From contig JAEQBH010006828.1 in assembly GCA_016808115.1 (NCBI GenBank), positions 268,349 through 332,348 on the forward strand: a stretch of 64,000 bases of DNA. Reading direction: 5' to 3'. Source of the stretch: Tetrastigma voinierianum. Lineage: Eukaryota; Streptophyta; Magnoliopsida; Vitales; Vitaceae. The first letter of the stretch is position 1. Each line of letters begins with the position of its first letter. Below, piece after piece: positions 1 to 10,532 of the stretch. A program made the position numbers and the translations under genes. The notes below the pieces were generated by a model that was given only the letters and a program-made list of their open reading frames with translations, did no database searches and had not been told where the DNA came from.

Positions 1-1890
1 GGATCTTTTGAACTGGTTAATATGGACTCCTTCTTGTTGTTTTCTATGTGTTTAGGCCCATATCGTCATATAGTTTCATGTTATTATCAGCTCATGAGTC
101 TTATTCTTTTCTCGTGGAAAAGAAGAAGTTGAGCCTGGGGGTGTTGATCGGGGATAAATCATGCGTGCATTTCAGCCGAGTTACGTGGGCTTCTACCGCA
201 CTTGAATGCTATAGTTGTCCTGCTCGTTCAAGATCTGTCTGGCAGCCTTTAGATCTTGTAAATGCCCCGTGGTCCTAGAATTTTTTAATTTATTATATAT
301 TCCCGGTATAATTAAGCCAACTCGGGTATTTTCCAGAATTGTTAAATGAATGTTGATTAAATTATTATATGGCTAAAAGCCAAATGCAAATATTAAATGC
401 TAAAATGAGAAATTAATTGAACCCAGAAATAAACCCAAGTGAAAAAGGGCAAAAAAATTGGAAATAAGGACCTAAGGGTCATAAATTAGAAAGAAGAAAT
501 GTCTAAGTGTGATTAATGAGAATTTAAATGCAAATAGTGGGCAAGCTAGCAATTAGGAGAACTTAAACCCAAAAAGGGATTTTTAAAGAAGGCCAAACAA
601 GGCCTTATGTGACATGGGATATTTAATACCAAAAGGGTCTCTGGGAAGCTCATTTTTGAAAGGCAAAAATGGCTCGAGAAAGAGGAAGGAGATCTGGGGC
701 TTCGTGTGTAGGAGGAGCCGATTCTTTGCTCCATTAAAGCAAGAGTTTAAGAGATCAAGTTGAAGAAGAAAGCTTGGCATTGAAGATTGAAAGGGATTTA
801 AGGGGCTGACGAGGAGGAAAGCCCACATGGAAGTTGAGATTCTGGATCGGAATCAAAGCAACGATTTTGGTTTGTTCTATCTTCTCCTATTCTCGTTTCA
901 AGATTTGAACTATTTGTTCTAAATGCATAAGGAAAGCATATTGAATTGTTTTAATAAATTTAAGAAATGATTGTGAAATGTTTGCAAATGAAAATTGTAT
1001 GAGTATTGAAAATGAACCGCGTATACAAAATGTACATATTGTACTGTATGTTGCTATAAAAGATTTGAATGCCCTTAATTGAATGTTACCTGTTTAGTTC
1101 GTATGAAGGATAGATTGGTATATCAATAGGGGTCAAAAATAATGCAAGATCAACGATTGTATTGATGTCATCCCGATCACAGCCGATCAGACGCGAGTGT
1201 CTACTAATTGATTTTTTCGTAATAACGCCAGCAAACAATGACTGCATCGTGTTATAAAACCTTTTTTATAACGGTCACACTCCCAATGATCGTGTCGCGA
1301 TTTCGATATCCCGTATATCAAAAACATAGTTAAATTCATTAAGGGCATAACCGAATTCGAATTGATTTGAGATTGTGACAAATTGAATTGAAAAGCATGA
1401 TTATGAATTGAAATGAAAAGAGTATCAGGAAACGCATGATTTGATTATTAATGACTTATTGCATATGGAAGTGTATATTCAGATTTGATCAATGAACCAT
1501 AAATGATTGTATATGAAATAAGTATATGTATTGTATTGACATTGATCATCCAAAAGATCTTAAAGTTTGTTTAGTAAACCGCATGATTTGATTTCTAAAT
1601 CAAAACCGAGAATGGAATTAGATAGAATCCACTAAGCATGAAAATGCTTAGCGTGTAGTTTTATCTATGCACAGGTACTAATTGAACAGGAGCGAAAAGT
1701 AAGATCGAGGAGCGTCGAGTCATAAAGAAAGAATTGCGGAGTATGTTCCGACATATGCATTCACCCTTGCGGAATATGTTCCGACATATGCATTCACCCC
1801 ATATCTCTTTTTGAACATTGATATTTTGTAAAAACAATTTCAACTCTGAATATCTATTTCAGAATCATTTGAAAAGGCTTGATATGCCTT
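1..1890. other. Unassigned AT-rich LTR-like DNA
   Basis: No credible gene is present. The stretch is AT-rich with many short ATG-led frames and no domain motif. Its general look (A-rich tracts and a pyrimidine/purine-rich transcribed-leader-like part around 640-830) resembles the inside of a gypsy LTR or its flank, but no terminus or target duplication could be placed. It runs without a clear border into relic H'. Confidence 0.4.
1734..1799. repeat. 33-bp tandem duplication, two units
   Basis: Units 1734-1766 and 1767-1799 are adjacent and differ at about one base. Each unit starts TTGCGGA and ends GCATTCACCC. It gives rise to a short repetitive frame on the minus strand that is not a gene. 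Confidence 0.85.
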
Positions 1891-2335
1891 TATATAGTAA
1901 GCCTGTACTTTGCACAAAATGAAATGAAACGGCTTACTCCTTTAAAATGCTTCCGCATATTTGAAAAGGATTTATGCCAATCATGTAACGCGCTACGTCG
2001 TGTTTTTGATAAATGATTTTGATAAGGTGATTGAGTGACATTAGAGCAACCCGGACTTGGTTCGGACCCGACACATATTTTATTTACCATTTTATTCAAT
2101 CGTGAGACTCTGTTAGACGTTTTCCCATTTATCGAGCCCAATAAATCCAACACCAAATGCAGTGTTGATTAACTAACCATTCACTCACACCCACTTAATG
2201 CGATGTCCCTGTGCATATGCAATGCAATATGCCATTGCATGTTATATATCATGTCACATGCATAATGAATGCTACATGGACATCACAAACCACACCACTT
2301 ACTGGTGTTGTGGACAATCACATCACTTGCATATG
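1891..2335 (+). mobile_element. Relic H', left part (gypsy-type LTR relic)
   Basis: This part aligns by eye, in the same orientation, with about 29800-30150 in relic H. Shared landmarks in order are a GACTCTGTT block, a CACCCA block, a run of GCATATGCAATGCAAT followed by GCCATTGCA, and GACAAT/TATATCAC before the insertion point. Element A interrupts it at 2336-2340, and the relic resumes at 12339. H and H' are probably copies of one degenerate LTR. Confidence 0.6.
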
Positions 2336-2340
2336 ACTTC
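2336..2340. repeat. Target-site duplication of element A, left copy (ACTTC)
   Basis: ACTTC sits directly outside the low-coordinate end of element A. The identical ACTTC follows the other end at 12334-12338. Five bases is the normal duplication length for Ty3/gypsy integrases. Confidence 0.85.
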
Positions 2341-2728
2341 CGATTCGTACACAAGAGGGTCGAGCTAAATCAACAATATTTATATACCTGTTCTACAACT
2401 GTCGTAGTCACACGCAAAGATAGTGGTCTGTGGCCTGAACACCTGTGGATGGGTTTTCTTTCATAAAAATGGTTTGCATTAGGACATGAAGGTAAGGCTT
2501 TCTATTTGGACTCTTGGAATTCATTCAAAACAGGGAATGGTTTGAAAAATAGGAAATTGTAAAATCAGTGCTAAAACTGGAAATTACGAAGAAATTACTA
2601 AGATTTAGGTCACTAATCGCAAGCTGTGGCAACATTACGTCCTCGTGTTTTATCCTCCTATGTGAGTCGAACACAGATGTAGCTATGGCCCTTTGTTTAA
2701 AACCCTAACATTCTTTTATCATTTTTAG

Positions 2729-2890
2729 AGGCTCGTAAAGATCTAAAGAATCACAGTGCATCTCTCACCCGAGCACTGAACCCTAAAGCATGGAGAGTAT
2801 TGACCTAGGCTAGTAAAGACCATCTAAAGAATCACAGTGCATCTCTCACCCGAGCACTGAACCCTAAAGCATGGAGAGTATTGGCCAAAA
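2729..2890 (-). repeat. ~80-bp tandem duplication inside A LTR
   Basis: Two nearly identical units each hold AATCACAGTGCATCTCTCAC, CGAGCACTGAACCCTAAAGC and ATGGAGAG. A third, more diverged unit follows at about 2955-3030. The 5' LTR has the matching array at 10930-11210, and B LTRs have shorter, more diverged versions (17785-17975). Confidence 0.75.
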
Positions 2891-3514
2891 CAATAAAAGC
2901 AAATGTTATTTAACCCTAATTTGAAGAACCCTAACATGTGAATATTACCTCATAGGCAAGTAAGGACCATCTAAGAGCCACGCATTCGTCACTGCTAATC
3001 GATCTAAAGCATGGAGAGATACAAGACAATAACATCCTATGTTATGCAACTGAAGTTTTGAAGATAAGGGCCATAAATACACTACCCGTGAGCTTTTAGT
3101 ACATGAGACAACATAAGCTTAAGCCCCACTCGCTGCCAGCTTCCTTCCTCTTCAGCGAAGGAGGCTAGCTACATCTCTGAGTTGTCATCCTAAGAGGTGG
3201 TTAAAATGAAAGTGAAAGAAAGAAAGAAGAGAGAAAGAAGAGAGAGAAGAGAAAATAAAGCAAAACTTAAAATAAAACAATTTATTTACAAAGCAAAGAG
3301 AATGAAAACTACAAATCACCAAAAACTCTGTCTTTCTTCTTCCTCTCTCCACCTCTTTCCCTCTATTACAAACATGAGGGGTATTTATGACTCCTCAAGG
3401 TATAAAATACCAAAACCCTAATAACTAAGCTTGCTATAGGATAGAGAGTAATTCACCAAGTTTGAAGGCGGTTGCATTAATTACAAAGCATGACGAGGCA
3501 TGCATTCGCTACAG

Positions 3515-3800
3515 GAGAATTCTCGCTAATTAGCTAAATTGGCAATAATTAGCGATTCTACAAATGGCTTAGCTAATTGGCAAGGTCTAGCGAAATTGGC
3601 AATGTTGTAGCGACTCATAAGGTTGCGACTTCAAGGTTAGCGAAATTTCGCTAAGCTAGCTTAAATTGTCATGGAGAAGCGAATTTCAATTGCACAAGGT
3701 GGTGCTTGGCTAGCTGACTCAATGTGTGCCGAGATTACAATCGTTCATGAATTAGCTTACAAATTCGCTAGATTGCGAATTGATTAAGTAATGTAAAGTT
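3515..3800. repeat. Cluster of GCGAAA/TTTCGC words (A 3' LTR)
   Basis: Many short TAGCGAAAT / ATTTCGCTA words and variants occur within 290 bp. They include the perfect 18-bp palindrome TTAGCGAAATTTCGCTAA at 3638-3655. The counterpart in the 5' LTR lies at about 11700-12010. Confidence 0.75.
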
Positions 3801-4125
3801 ATAAATTGCCTCGTTTTGTCGTTTCGCATTCTCTCGCCATGTCTTCAACCCGCATCTCATTTCTTCCACTTTTCCTTGTTTTTCCATTGATTTTTGGGCT
3901 TGTCGATGGTTGAGACCAAAATTCCAACCTCAAGGATCGATCATTCGCATTGAGGTTGAAGTTCAAATGTGTATAAGTCTACAAACAAATCCAAAACACC
4001 CTCAAATTGGACATGTTAGCGCAAGACATCTGAACACTTCACCGATATATGACATGATCACGATCAAAAAGTACTCAAAACCTATCTAATATAGGGTTCA
4101 AAATCGTACTTTTGGACACTAATCA

Positions 4126-4137
4126 CACCCCAACCCA
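4126..4137 (-). other. Element A polypurine tract
   Basis: On the minus strand TGGGTTGGGGTG abuts the 3' LTR start TGATTAGTG. G/T-rich rather than pure purine, but its position is exactly that of a plus-strand primer, as in B, D and E. Confidence 0.7.
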
Positions 4138-5395
4138 AACGTTATAGTCCCTTAGCAATGCAAAATACATCTGAGATGCATGTGGTGATTTTCAAAAGGT
4201 TGTATTTCAAAAAGGTCACATACTTATATACAAACTAATATTACTTTAAAGTGAACAATTGAAATCAACATTTGAAACCTATATACAAGAATAAAATCCA
4301 TAAGAGAACAATTTTTAGAACAACACTGTTTCCATGATTTTCAACTTGGATTTCCACCAAAGTCTAATGGTTCATTTTGTATCTAGATTGAGTCAATAAA
4401 ATGCAAAATTTGTTTCCCCCCCAACCTAGCATTGACATGGCCTTAAACTGTTGAACAATTAAGATAGGGCTGGTTACACTTCTCTTGTTTTCTTAATCAT
4501 ATTGTAGGATGCAATGCTAAAAAAATTCGAGTTCACCAAAGTCCGTGTAACGGGGGTCCACCGATGACTCCCAACCAATTAAGGTTTAGGGCATCAAGCC
4601 AAAAGGATCAAAGACCACTAACTCTAAAGGTTTCCACCTCGACTCAACCCGACTTCAAAATCACACCTACAATTCGCTAAATTCTACCTATCCACCCATG
4701 TAATCGAACACAAAATCGATGACCCCAACCACTAAGGCTTAGGGCATCAAGCTCAAAGGCTTTCGCCATACACCCCGCGGACCGTGTTTCGTTTCAAAGC
4801 AAAACTTCGCATTTTATTTTTTTTCTTTTTCTTCTTTTCTTTTCTTTTTCTTTTCCTTGGAAGACAAATATCGGGTCCTCAATATTATAACTCAAACCTA
4901 TCCTAGGTTGTCAACATGCCTAAGGCCTATTTGCAAAGTGGAAGGAGGCATACAAATTTACAACCTATCAAGCAATCTAGAGCCGCAAAGGTGTGACATA
5001 GCATAAAGGGGGAAATTTCCAAGTTGAGCATGCTGGAACAGTGACTGAACACAAATTGTTTCAAGCATGGCATTCGCTCTAGCATAAAGGTGACAAATAT
5101 GATGATTCAATTATCCAATTTAAAGCAATTCAATTGTTCAATTTGAAGCAATTCTATTGTTCAATTTGAAGCAATTTAATTATGTAGTTTGAAAGAAAAA
5201 CACATACTTATACACATTAGACACAAACACAATATGCAAAGTCAATATATATATATAAATTCCAGTTTTGATATAGGCCAAATGGCTTAATACATGCAGA
5301 ATAGTTACACACAAACATATCACCGTCTTACTATGGCTAATACAAAATCATAATCAAAATTAAGAGGGCAGTTGATAAAGCTCGAACCGTACATA
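4138..5395 (-). other. Element A 3' untranslated region with conserved block
   Basis: No coding potential. At about 4530-4860 it holds a block also seen in B (19400-19740), E (43270-43650) and D (52580-52900). On the element's sense strand the order is an AAAGAAAAG purine tract, GGTCCG(A/C)GGGGT, GAAAGCCTTT, GCCCTAA(A/G)CC and a GGGTC/GGAGTCA motif. Keeping this order across subfamilies suggests a cis-acting RNA role. Confidence 0.65.
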
Positions 5396-5399
5396 AACC

Positions 5400-7470
5400 A
5401 AAAGAAACCTTAATCCACCTCACCCGCGCGGTGGTGGTGAAGCTACTGCAGCTGCTGCCAGGATATCCAATGAGGCTGCATCCGTGGCAGGCTCCTCTCC
5501 GAAGGTGGAGACCAGAGGAAGACCCAGATAACAAGGATCCGATGAAGCATGGAATGGCACTGTCCCAAAGTGGCCTCAGCTCGAGCCAATCTCTGGTCAT
5601 GTGCTGCATGCTGGGCTGCCTGAGAGGCTGCTAGTGTGCAGATCGCATCCATCACTCCAGCCATCTCCCTCGAGCTGACATGTGTATACTCCGGTGACTG
5701 GTGTGCTGAATATGAGGGCCCGGGAGTATCTGTAGGGGCTGCAACTGAAGTAGTGGGTGGAGGAGATGGTGGTGAACGATCTGAAATATGAGTGGGACTC
5801 CTCTCAGACCTCCGGTGCGTGGAGCGTGGATCGCCCCCCAGGCATCCTCACCTCCCCCACCCGGTACCTCCTCCTAGTCTCGCCGGCGAGGCGGAATGGA
5901 CGGGCATAGTCATAATCCGGTCCACCGCTACTACACTGTGAGGTAGCCGTCTCAAGATCTCTATCCTGCAAGCCCTCCCGGGAATCCCATCTCGCTTCAA
6001 GAACATAGGAAAGGAGCCTCTGTGATAAGAAGTGGTATGCTCTCGTCAGATGAGGTCTCTCCTCCGGCGGACCTTCTCCTCAAACTCCAGAAGAGCCGGC
6101 AATCACCGTACTTCTGAAGGGTCAACCAAATTGTCTGAGATCCGCACATACAATGCTCCAAGATAGCCCCCTCCTCCGCACATACGTCGCAGAGGGAATA
6201 AACAGTGTGCGCAGCGTATGGTCGATGAGCAAAAGATATGAGGCGGAGCCGCTCCGATAAAGAACCGTCACCAGAACATCTCGCCGCTCTAATCCATCGC
6301 TCGGGCGGAGGGTGGCCCAATCTCTATAACCCCGCATTCGCGCCAGAGGCGCGCAACCAAGGTCGCGTAATAACCACGATCATACACCCCGGGACGGTCA
6401 TCTATCCTGAAATGGATCTCCAGGGGACCGTCTGCATCCCGAGATGTCATGGAGTGGTAGAACTGTCGGACCACTCTCGGGTAGTAGAACTGTCGTGGAG
6501 TCATGAATGGGAGGAGCGAATACCTCTCGATCAATCGCATCGACTCCTGGTATCTGGGGTCGGCCATCACCCAGAACGCCGTGAGAATGACTCCCGATGA
6601 AATGGCCTACACGTATATCCGCATTCCCACTGTGTGTCCTACGAACACAGCCTCCCCGATCCACGAGGCCTGATACTGAGAAGGTGTCGCCTCACCGCCG
6701 ATGCGACCAGACGGTGGCGCTCAGAAGATGATGACTCGCTCGCCTCGGCGCGCCCTCACTGGAAGGCCGGCCCCTCCTAGCCTCTCCTTCCAGTGGTACT
6801 CGGGATGGGGCCCGGGTCCCATCCGTCTGTAACGTCAACCCAGGCTCACAAATCTACCAGACATGATGGCTCGTTTACAGTCAGGCCGACCTTCCGGCTC
6901 TGCAAGCAAACCTCACTGAGGTCGAGCACCCGACCCACCCCTAATTTTACCTCTACATTCCCGGGATAGGCCAAATCACGGAAAGGGTGGACTCACTCGA
7001 ATATGTAGTCGTGGGCCTCGTATGTCTGAACCGAAGCTCAATACCTCCGAATCTCTCTCCGAAGGTCATTGACTTCTTCATCAATTTCATCACCCAGGCT
7101 CGCGATCGAATCGAATGGGCCCCGACAGATAAATCGTGGCTCAATAGAATACCGCCGACCGCTGTGGTACCGTATCGAACCAGGTTACGGGCAAGGACGG
7201 CCAGCCTAAGGCGCTGTGTGGTGGCTGTCGGGCAATCGCCGTGCAAGCCGACTGCGGAGGCTCTGGCCACCGCCGGCCTGATGATGCGAATGCGGACTCG
7301 GTCACGGCAAAGGATGAAGCTAGGGAGGGCTCAGTCGTGGTTGAAGCACGGCTAACAAGTGAATAACAGGGCACGCCGAGGTAAATATGAAATGCTTGAG
7401 GCCAACCCCTCCCCTTATAAGCGCAAGATGGTACCGAAGAGTCTCCTCCCACCAATTTTTCAAGCAAGCC
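5400..7470 (-). pseudogene. Element A extra reading region (unknown protein), broken
   Basis: A clearly GC-rich stretch in AT-rich surroundings, in the same sense as gag-protease and lying where pol would normally be. No single frame is open. Linked frames give, in order, a region with RRMGPGPHPEY (about 6800), then MADPRYQESMRLIERY, FMTPRQFYYPRVVRQFYHSM and GPLEIHFRIDDRPG (6289-6570), and near the C-terminus AGVMDAI followed by HDQRLARAEATLGQC (5443-5664). The same motif order recurs in element B, so it was a real protein. I do not recognise it with certainty. The FYHS...IHF.IDGR-type core recalls the uncharacterised extra proteins of plant gypsy elements (the 'putative plant transposon protein' kind). 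Whether it is captured host sequence or an old element gene is open. Confidence 0.55.
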
Positions 7471-7479
7471 CAGCGCACT

Positions 7480-7735
7480 TCGCTCAGATGGTCTTTCGTA
7501 TCAAAAAATTTTAAAATTAATTACTAATATTAAATAATAATATAACTAAAAATTATTGTTAGCAAATTTACTATAATACTATGATTAATATTTAAAACAT
7601 ACTATTTTCATATACAAACTAAATTATAATGAAAAGAAAAATTGCTAAGTTAAAAATTTTTGAAAAAATTATTAAGACTAACAGAATTAACTAATATAAG
7701 ACAACAATTAAAAATTGCGGAACTCATAATCCGGC
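7480..7735. other. AT-rich gap between protease and extra reading region (A)
   Basis: Very AT-rich (TAATATTAAATAATAATATA-like), with no coding content. B has a similar but shorter AT-rich gap at 22390-22600, so this gap belongs to the family layout. Confidence 0.6.
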
Positions 7736-7736
7736 T

Positions 7737-8500
7737 TTGAAAACACCGAACCGCTTCGAGTTCGGGAATACTCAAGGGTCAAGGAGGATGATCTCTCAAC
7801 CCATGCAAAGGCCTCGGTTTGGCTCCATGATGTTGCACATAAGTTGGACTGCTCTCGAACGGTCGCGGGATTCGAGCAATCGGGTTTCGCACTGTGCTGC
7901 TTCAGAAGACCAATTCTCCTTCATTCCAAGGTTGATCACTCTTGCATTTTCGGGCACCTCTATACTCCGCACACCGGGATCAACTCGAAACAACTCACGC
8001 TATGATTTTCTGTGTTCTAATTTTGGGTTGTCATTCAAATTGAAAATGTTCAATTCCAATATCATGTCACCAAATGTCAATTGCATGATTCCATTCCGGC
8101 AATTAATAATTGCATTGGCAGTGGCCATAAATGGTCTCCCTAAAATGATTGGCACATGATTTGGTTCATTGGGACCGGGTGCAAAGGTTCAGGACTACAA
8201 AATCTACCGATAGTAGAAATCTGTCAATTTTTACAAGAACATCCTCAACTATCCTCGGGATTTCAACACTATCTACCAATGAGAGTGTGATTGAGTGTAG
8301 GCTTAAGCTCACCTAAACCTAATCGCTTGTATAACGAAAAATGGCATAAGATTCACACTGCTCCTAAATCTAGCAATGCCTTTTCCATGCAATTCCCACC
8401 AATATTAATCGGTATCGGTGGGAGAATCCGTAACTTTCAGACAATGTGGTACTTGCTTTGGATTAGGAACTGATATTTTTCTCAGTGAGTATACCTTCTT
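7737..8500 (-). pseudogene. Element A aspartic protease, degenerate
   Basis: The C-terminal part reads clearly on the minus strand (about 8150-8020): VPIILGRPFMATANAIINC, then RNGIMQLTFG and LELNIF, typical of Athila Gag-protease. Further upstream (8480-8330) the active-site region survives as GGNCMEKALLD followed by frameshifted DLGA-like sequence. Several stops and frameshifts break it. After the protease the frame ends and no reverse transcriptase follows. Confidence 0.8.
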
Positions 8501-8890
8501 CTACGCCTAATCCTCTCTTTATGGCATAGATCCTTTGGGTGTGGCCTCTTGCATGCTGTGTACTGGGTTGATTAGGATCAAGCAAGGTATGTTAACCTTT
8601 ACTTGCCTTAAGACCTCAAGCATACCTACTGGTTGAAGCTTCCTTTTTCTTTCCCTCTCAATGCTTGTGGAAAGGGAGGTGGTATACGAGTATTTCATTG
8701 TGTCATCCTCAGAAGAATATGCTCTGTGTTGCATTTTTCTCCCCGCCTCGATTCTTCAACGTGCTTTTGCGTAGTTGATCAACCTCTTTCCACTTCCTCA
8801 AGGTGATTAAGGACTTAACCTCATCCATTCTCGACCTACCATGGATCCCTTAGATTTGGAAGTGTTTGGATGGAACCCCTCTTTCTTTTG
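8500..8890 (-). pseudogene. Element A Gag-protease linker
   Basis: The frame at 8519-8734 includes LEVLRQVKVNIPCL, matching the linker in F and E (LRQVKVNIPLLDMIKQVP at 41670). This conserved segment precedes the protease in Athila-like polyproteins. It is frameshifted here. Confidence 0.7.
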
Positions 8891-8895
8891 TCCCT

Positions 8896-10200
8896 CTAGC
8901 AGCTTGTTAATGTTTGTACTGAATGTGAGGTCATCAAATTTTTATTCGTTATTTTCGGGACAAGATTAATTCTTTGTGCCAATTGCACATTGGTTCCATT
9001 TTGGTCATTAACAAAATTGCCCACCACCTTACTCAAATTGAGTACAGCTTGTTCTACTGGAGAAGAGGATGGTGGTTGTTGTGACTGTGAGGAGGAACCA
9101 ACCGAGGCTTGGCCTCGGTGTATATGCTGGGGTTTGGTCTCCATGCAAGGTTAGATGATTCCTCCACCGATTGTAAGTATTCCCATACGAGCATTTGGTT
9201 GTTAGCTTGAATTGTCTCACAAGCAGAAAAATATTCTCGACATCAAATCCTTCACCAAGTAGGGTCATGGAACAAGGTTCTATTGGTTGTGCCGGGATTG
9301 GAAATTTGTGTGGGATTAGGTTTGCGGCAAGGTTGTCAATACTGGTCGCACTTCACTGGAAATGCTTTTCCTCCAGCTCCTCTACCTTCTAGCTAGAGTT
9401 GATAACCTAGCCCTCATTTCCATCTCTATCATTCAAAGGCATTAAGCATACTCTCACCTCTTTGATTGACTCGGTGGTTTCATCCTATCCGTTCTTCTGT
9501 GGTTAAGCTCATCCCAACCCCAGAAGTTTCAGCCACGTATTCTAAAATCCATGGCTTCATCGTGATGCTTCGCTTAAAAGTCTCCCCACACATGGTTTCT
9601 AAAAGCTGCCTCATGGCATGAGACATACCACCATAGAAGTGGTTCACTAACATCCATGTGTCAAAGCCATGGTGTGGACATGCACTGATGGTCTCTAAAA
9701 ACCTCTCCCAACACTGGTAAAACTTCTCACCTTCATGAGCTGCAAAGGTATAAATTTGTCTTTTCAAATCAATAAGTCTTATGAGCACTAAAAAACTTCT
9801 TCAGGAACTCTGCTTGCAGCCAGCCCAATTTCTTATGGCTCTAGGCCTCAATGAGTTGAGCCATATCTTGGCCTTGTCCTTTAGAGTCAATGGAAATGCC
9901 TTTAGCTTCAGCAATCCATGTCCATCATACCTTCCTTGAAGGTAGTGCAAACCTCCTCAAAATCCCTTATATGAGCCAGATGGATTTTCATTTTCCATAC
10001 CATGGTATGTGGGAAGTTAGGTACTGAATATGGCCTCACCAAGTACATCATCACAGGAGGAATGATACACAGATGGGCACTAACTCTAGAGGGGTGGATG
10101 TGATCCTCATGGCTCTATATGCATTGATTCATAGGTTCTGTCACTCATTGCCTCTGTATGGGATCCATGGTATCAGCTTGTGCACTAACCTCACTAGCTA
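8896..10200 (-). pseudogene. Element A Gag, degenerate
   Basis: Minus-strand fragments give the retrotransposon Gag core. Around 9960-9840 there is a decayed EEVCTTFKEG...KLKAFPLTLKD region. At 9480-9788 come LKRQIYTFAAHEGEKFYQCW, PHHGFDTWMLVNHFYGGMSH and RQLLETMCGETF. At 8896-9144 the C-terminal SSPVEQAVLNLSKVVGNFV and NVQLAQRI follow. At least four frame changes separate the pieces. In the intact family Gag forms the cytoplasmic particle that packages element RNA. Confidence 0.85.
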
Positions 10201-10505
10201 GGTCAGGCTGTGTACTAATCCTAACTGGCCTCCACCGAAGTGTCCCATCCCATCGTTGCATGTACGCTTGTTACACAATTGTAGAGACAAATAATTAGAA
10301 CCAACAAAGAGTGCTAAAAGAAAAATTAAACTACAATTAACAAAAAGAAGTAAAATGACTGAAAAATCGAATAACTGCAGCCATCACAAGTGCTAGAAAC
10401 TCCGGCACTTGTCGCGAATCGCATATGCAAAAAGAGGTAAAAGGTTACCTTCACTTGTAGGATGTGGATCACAAGTACTTTTCAACTTACCATTAGTAGT
10501 CAAAG

Positions 10506-10530
10506 TAATCATCTCTAAGAATCCACGCCA
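10506..10530 (-). other. Element A primer binding site (tRNA-Asp-like, decayed)
   Basis: Two bases inside the 5' LTR end, the minus strand reads TGGCGTGGATTCTTAG. The cleaner copies in E (39707) and B (25484) show that it derives from TGGCGCCGTTGCC, complementary to the 3' end of plant tRNA-Asp. Confidence 0.65.
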
Positions 10531-10532
10531 TT

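Larger units (their letters stand above)
2341..4125 (-). repeat. Element A 3' LTR
   Basis: About 1785 bp, reading TGATTAGTG at 4125 to ...CGAATCG at 2341. It pairs with 10533-12333 along its whole length, differing mainly by small indels. It contains the terminal hairpin, a GCGAAA-word region (3515-3800), a purine-rich tract on the plus strand (3197-3300) and the tandem duplication at 2729-2890. Confidence 0.88.

Noticed and set aside
3197..3421. Lys/Arg/Glu-rich plus-strand frame
   Set aside because: Comes from the purine-rich tract of the A 3' LTR, antisense to the element; the 5' LTR partner does not keep it open.
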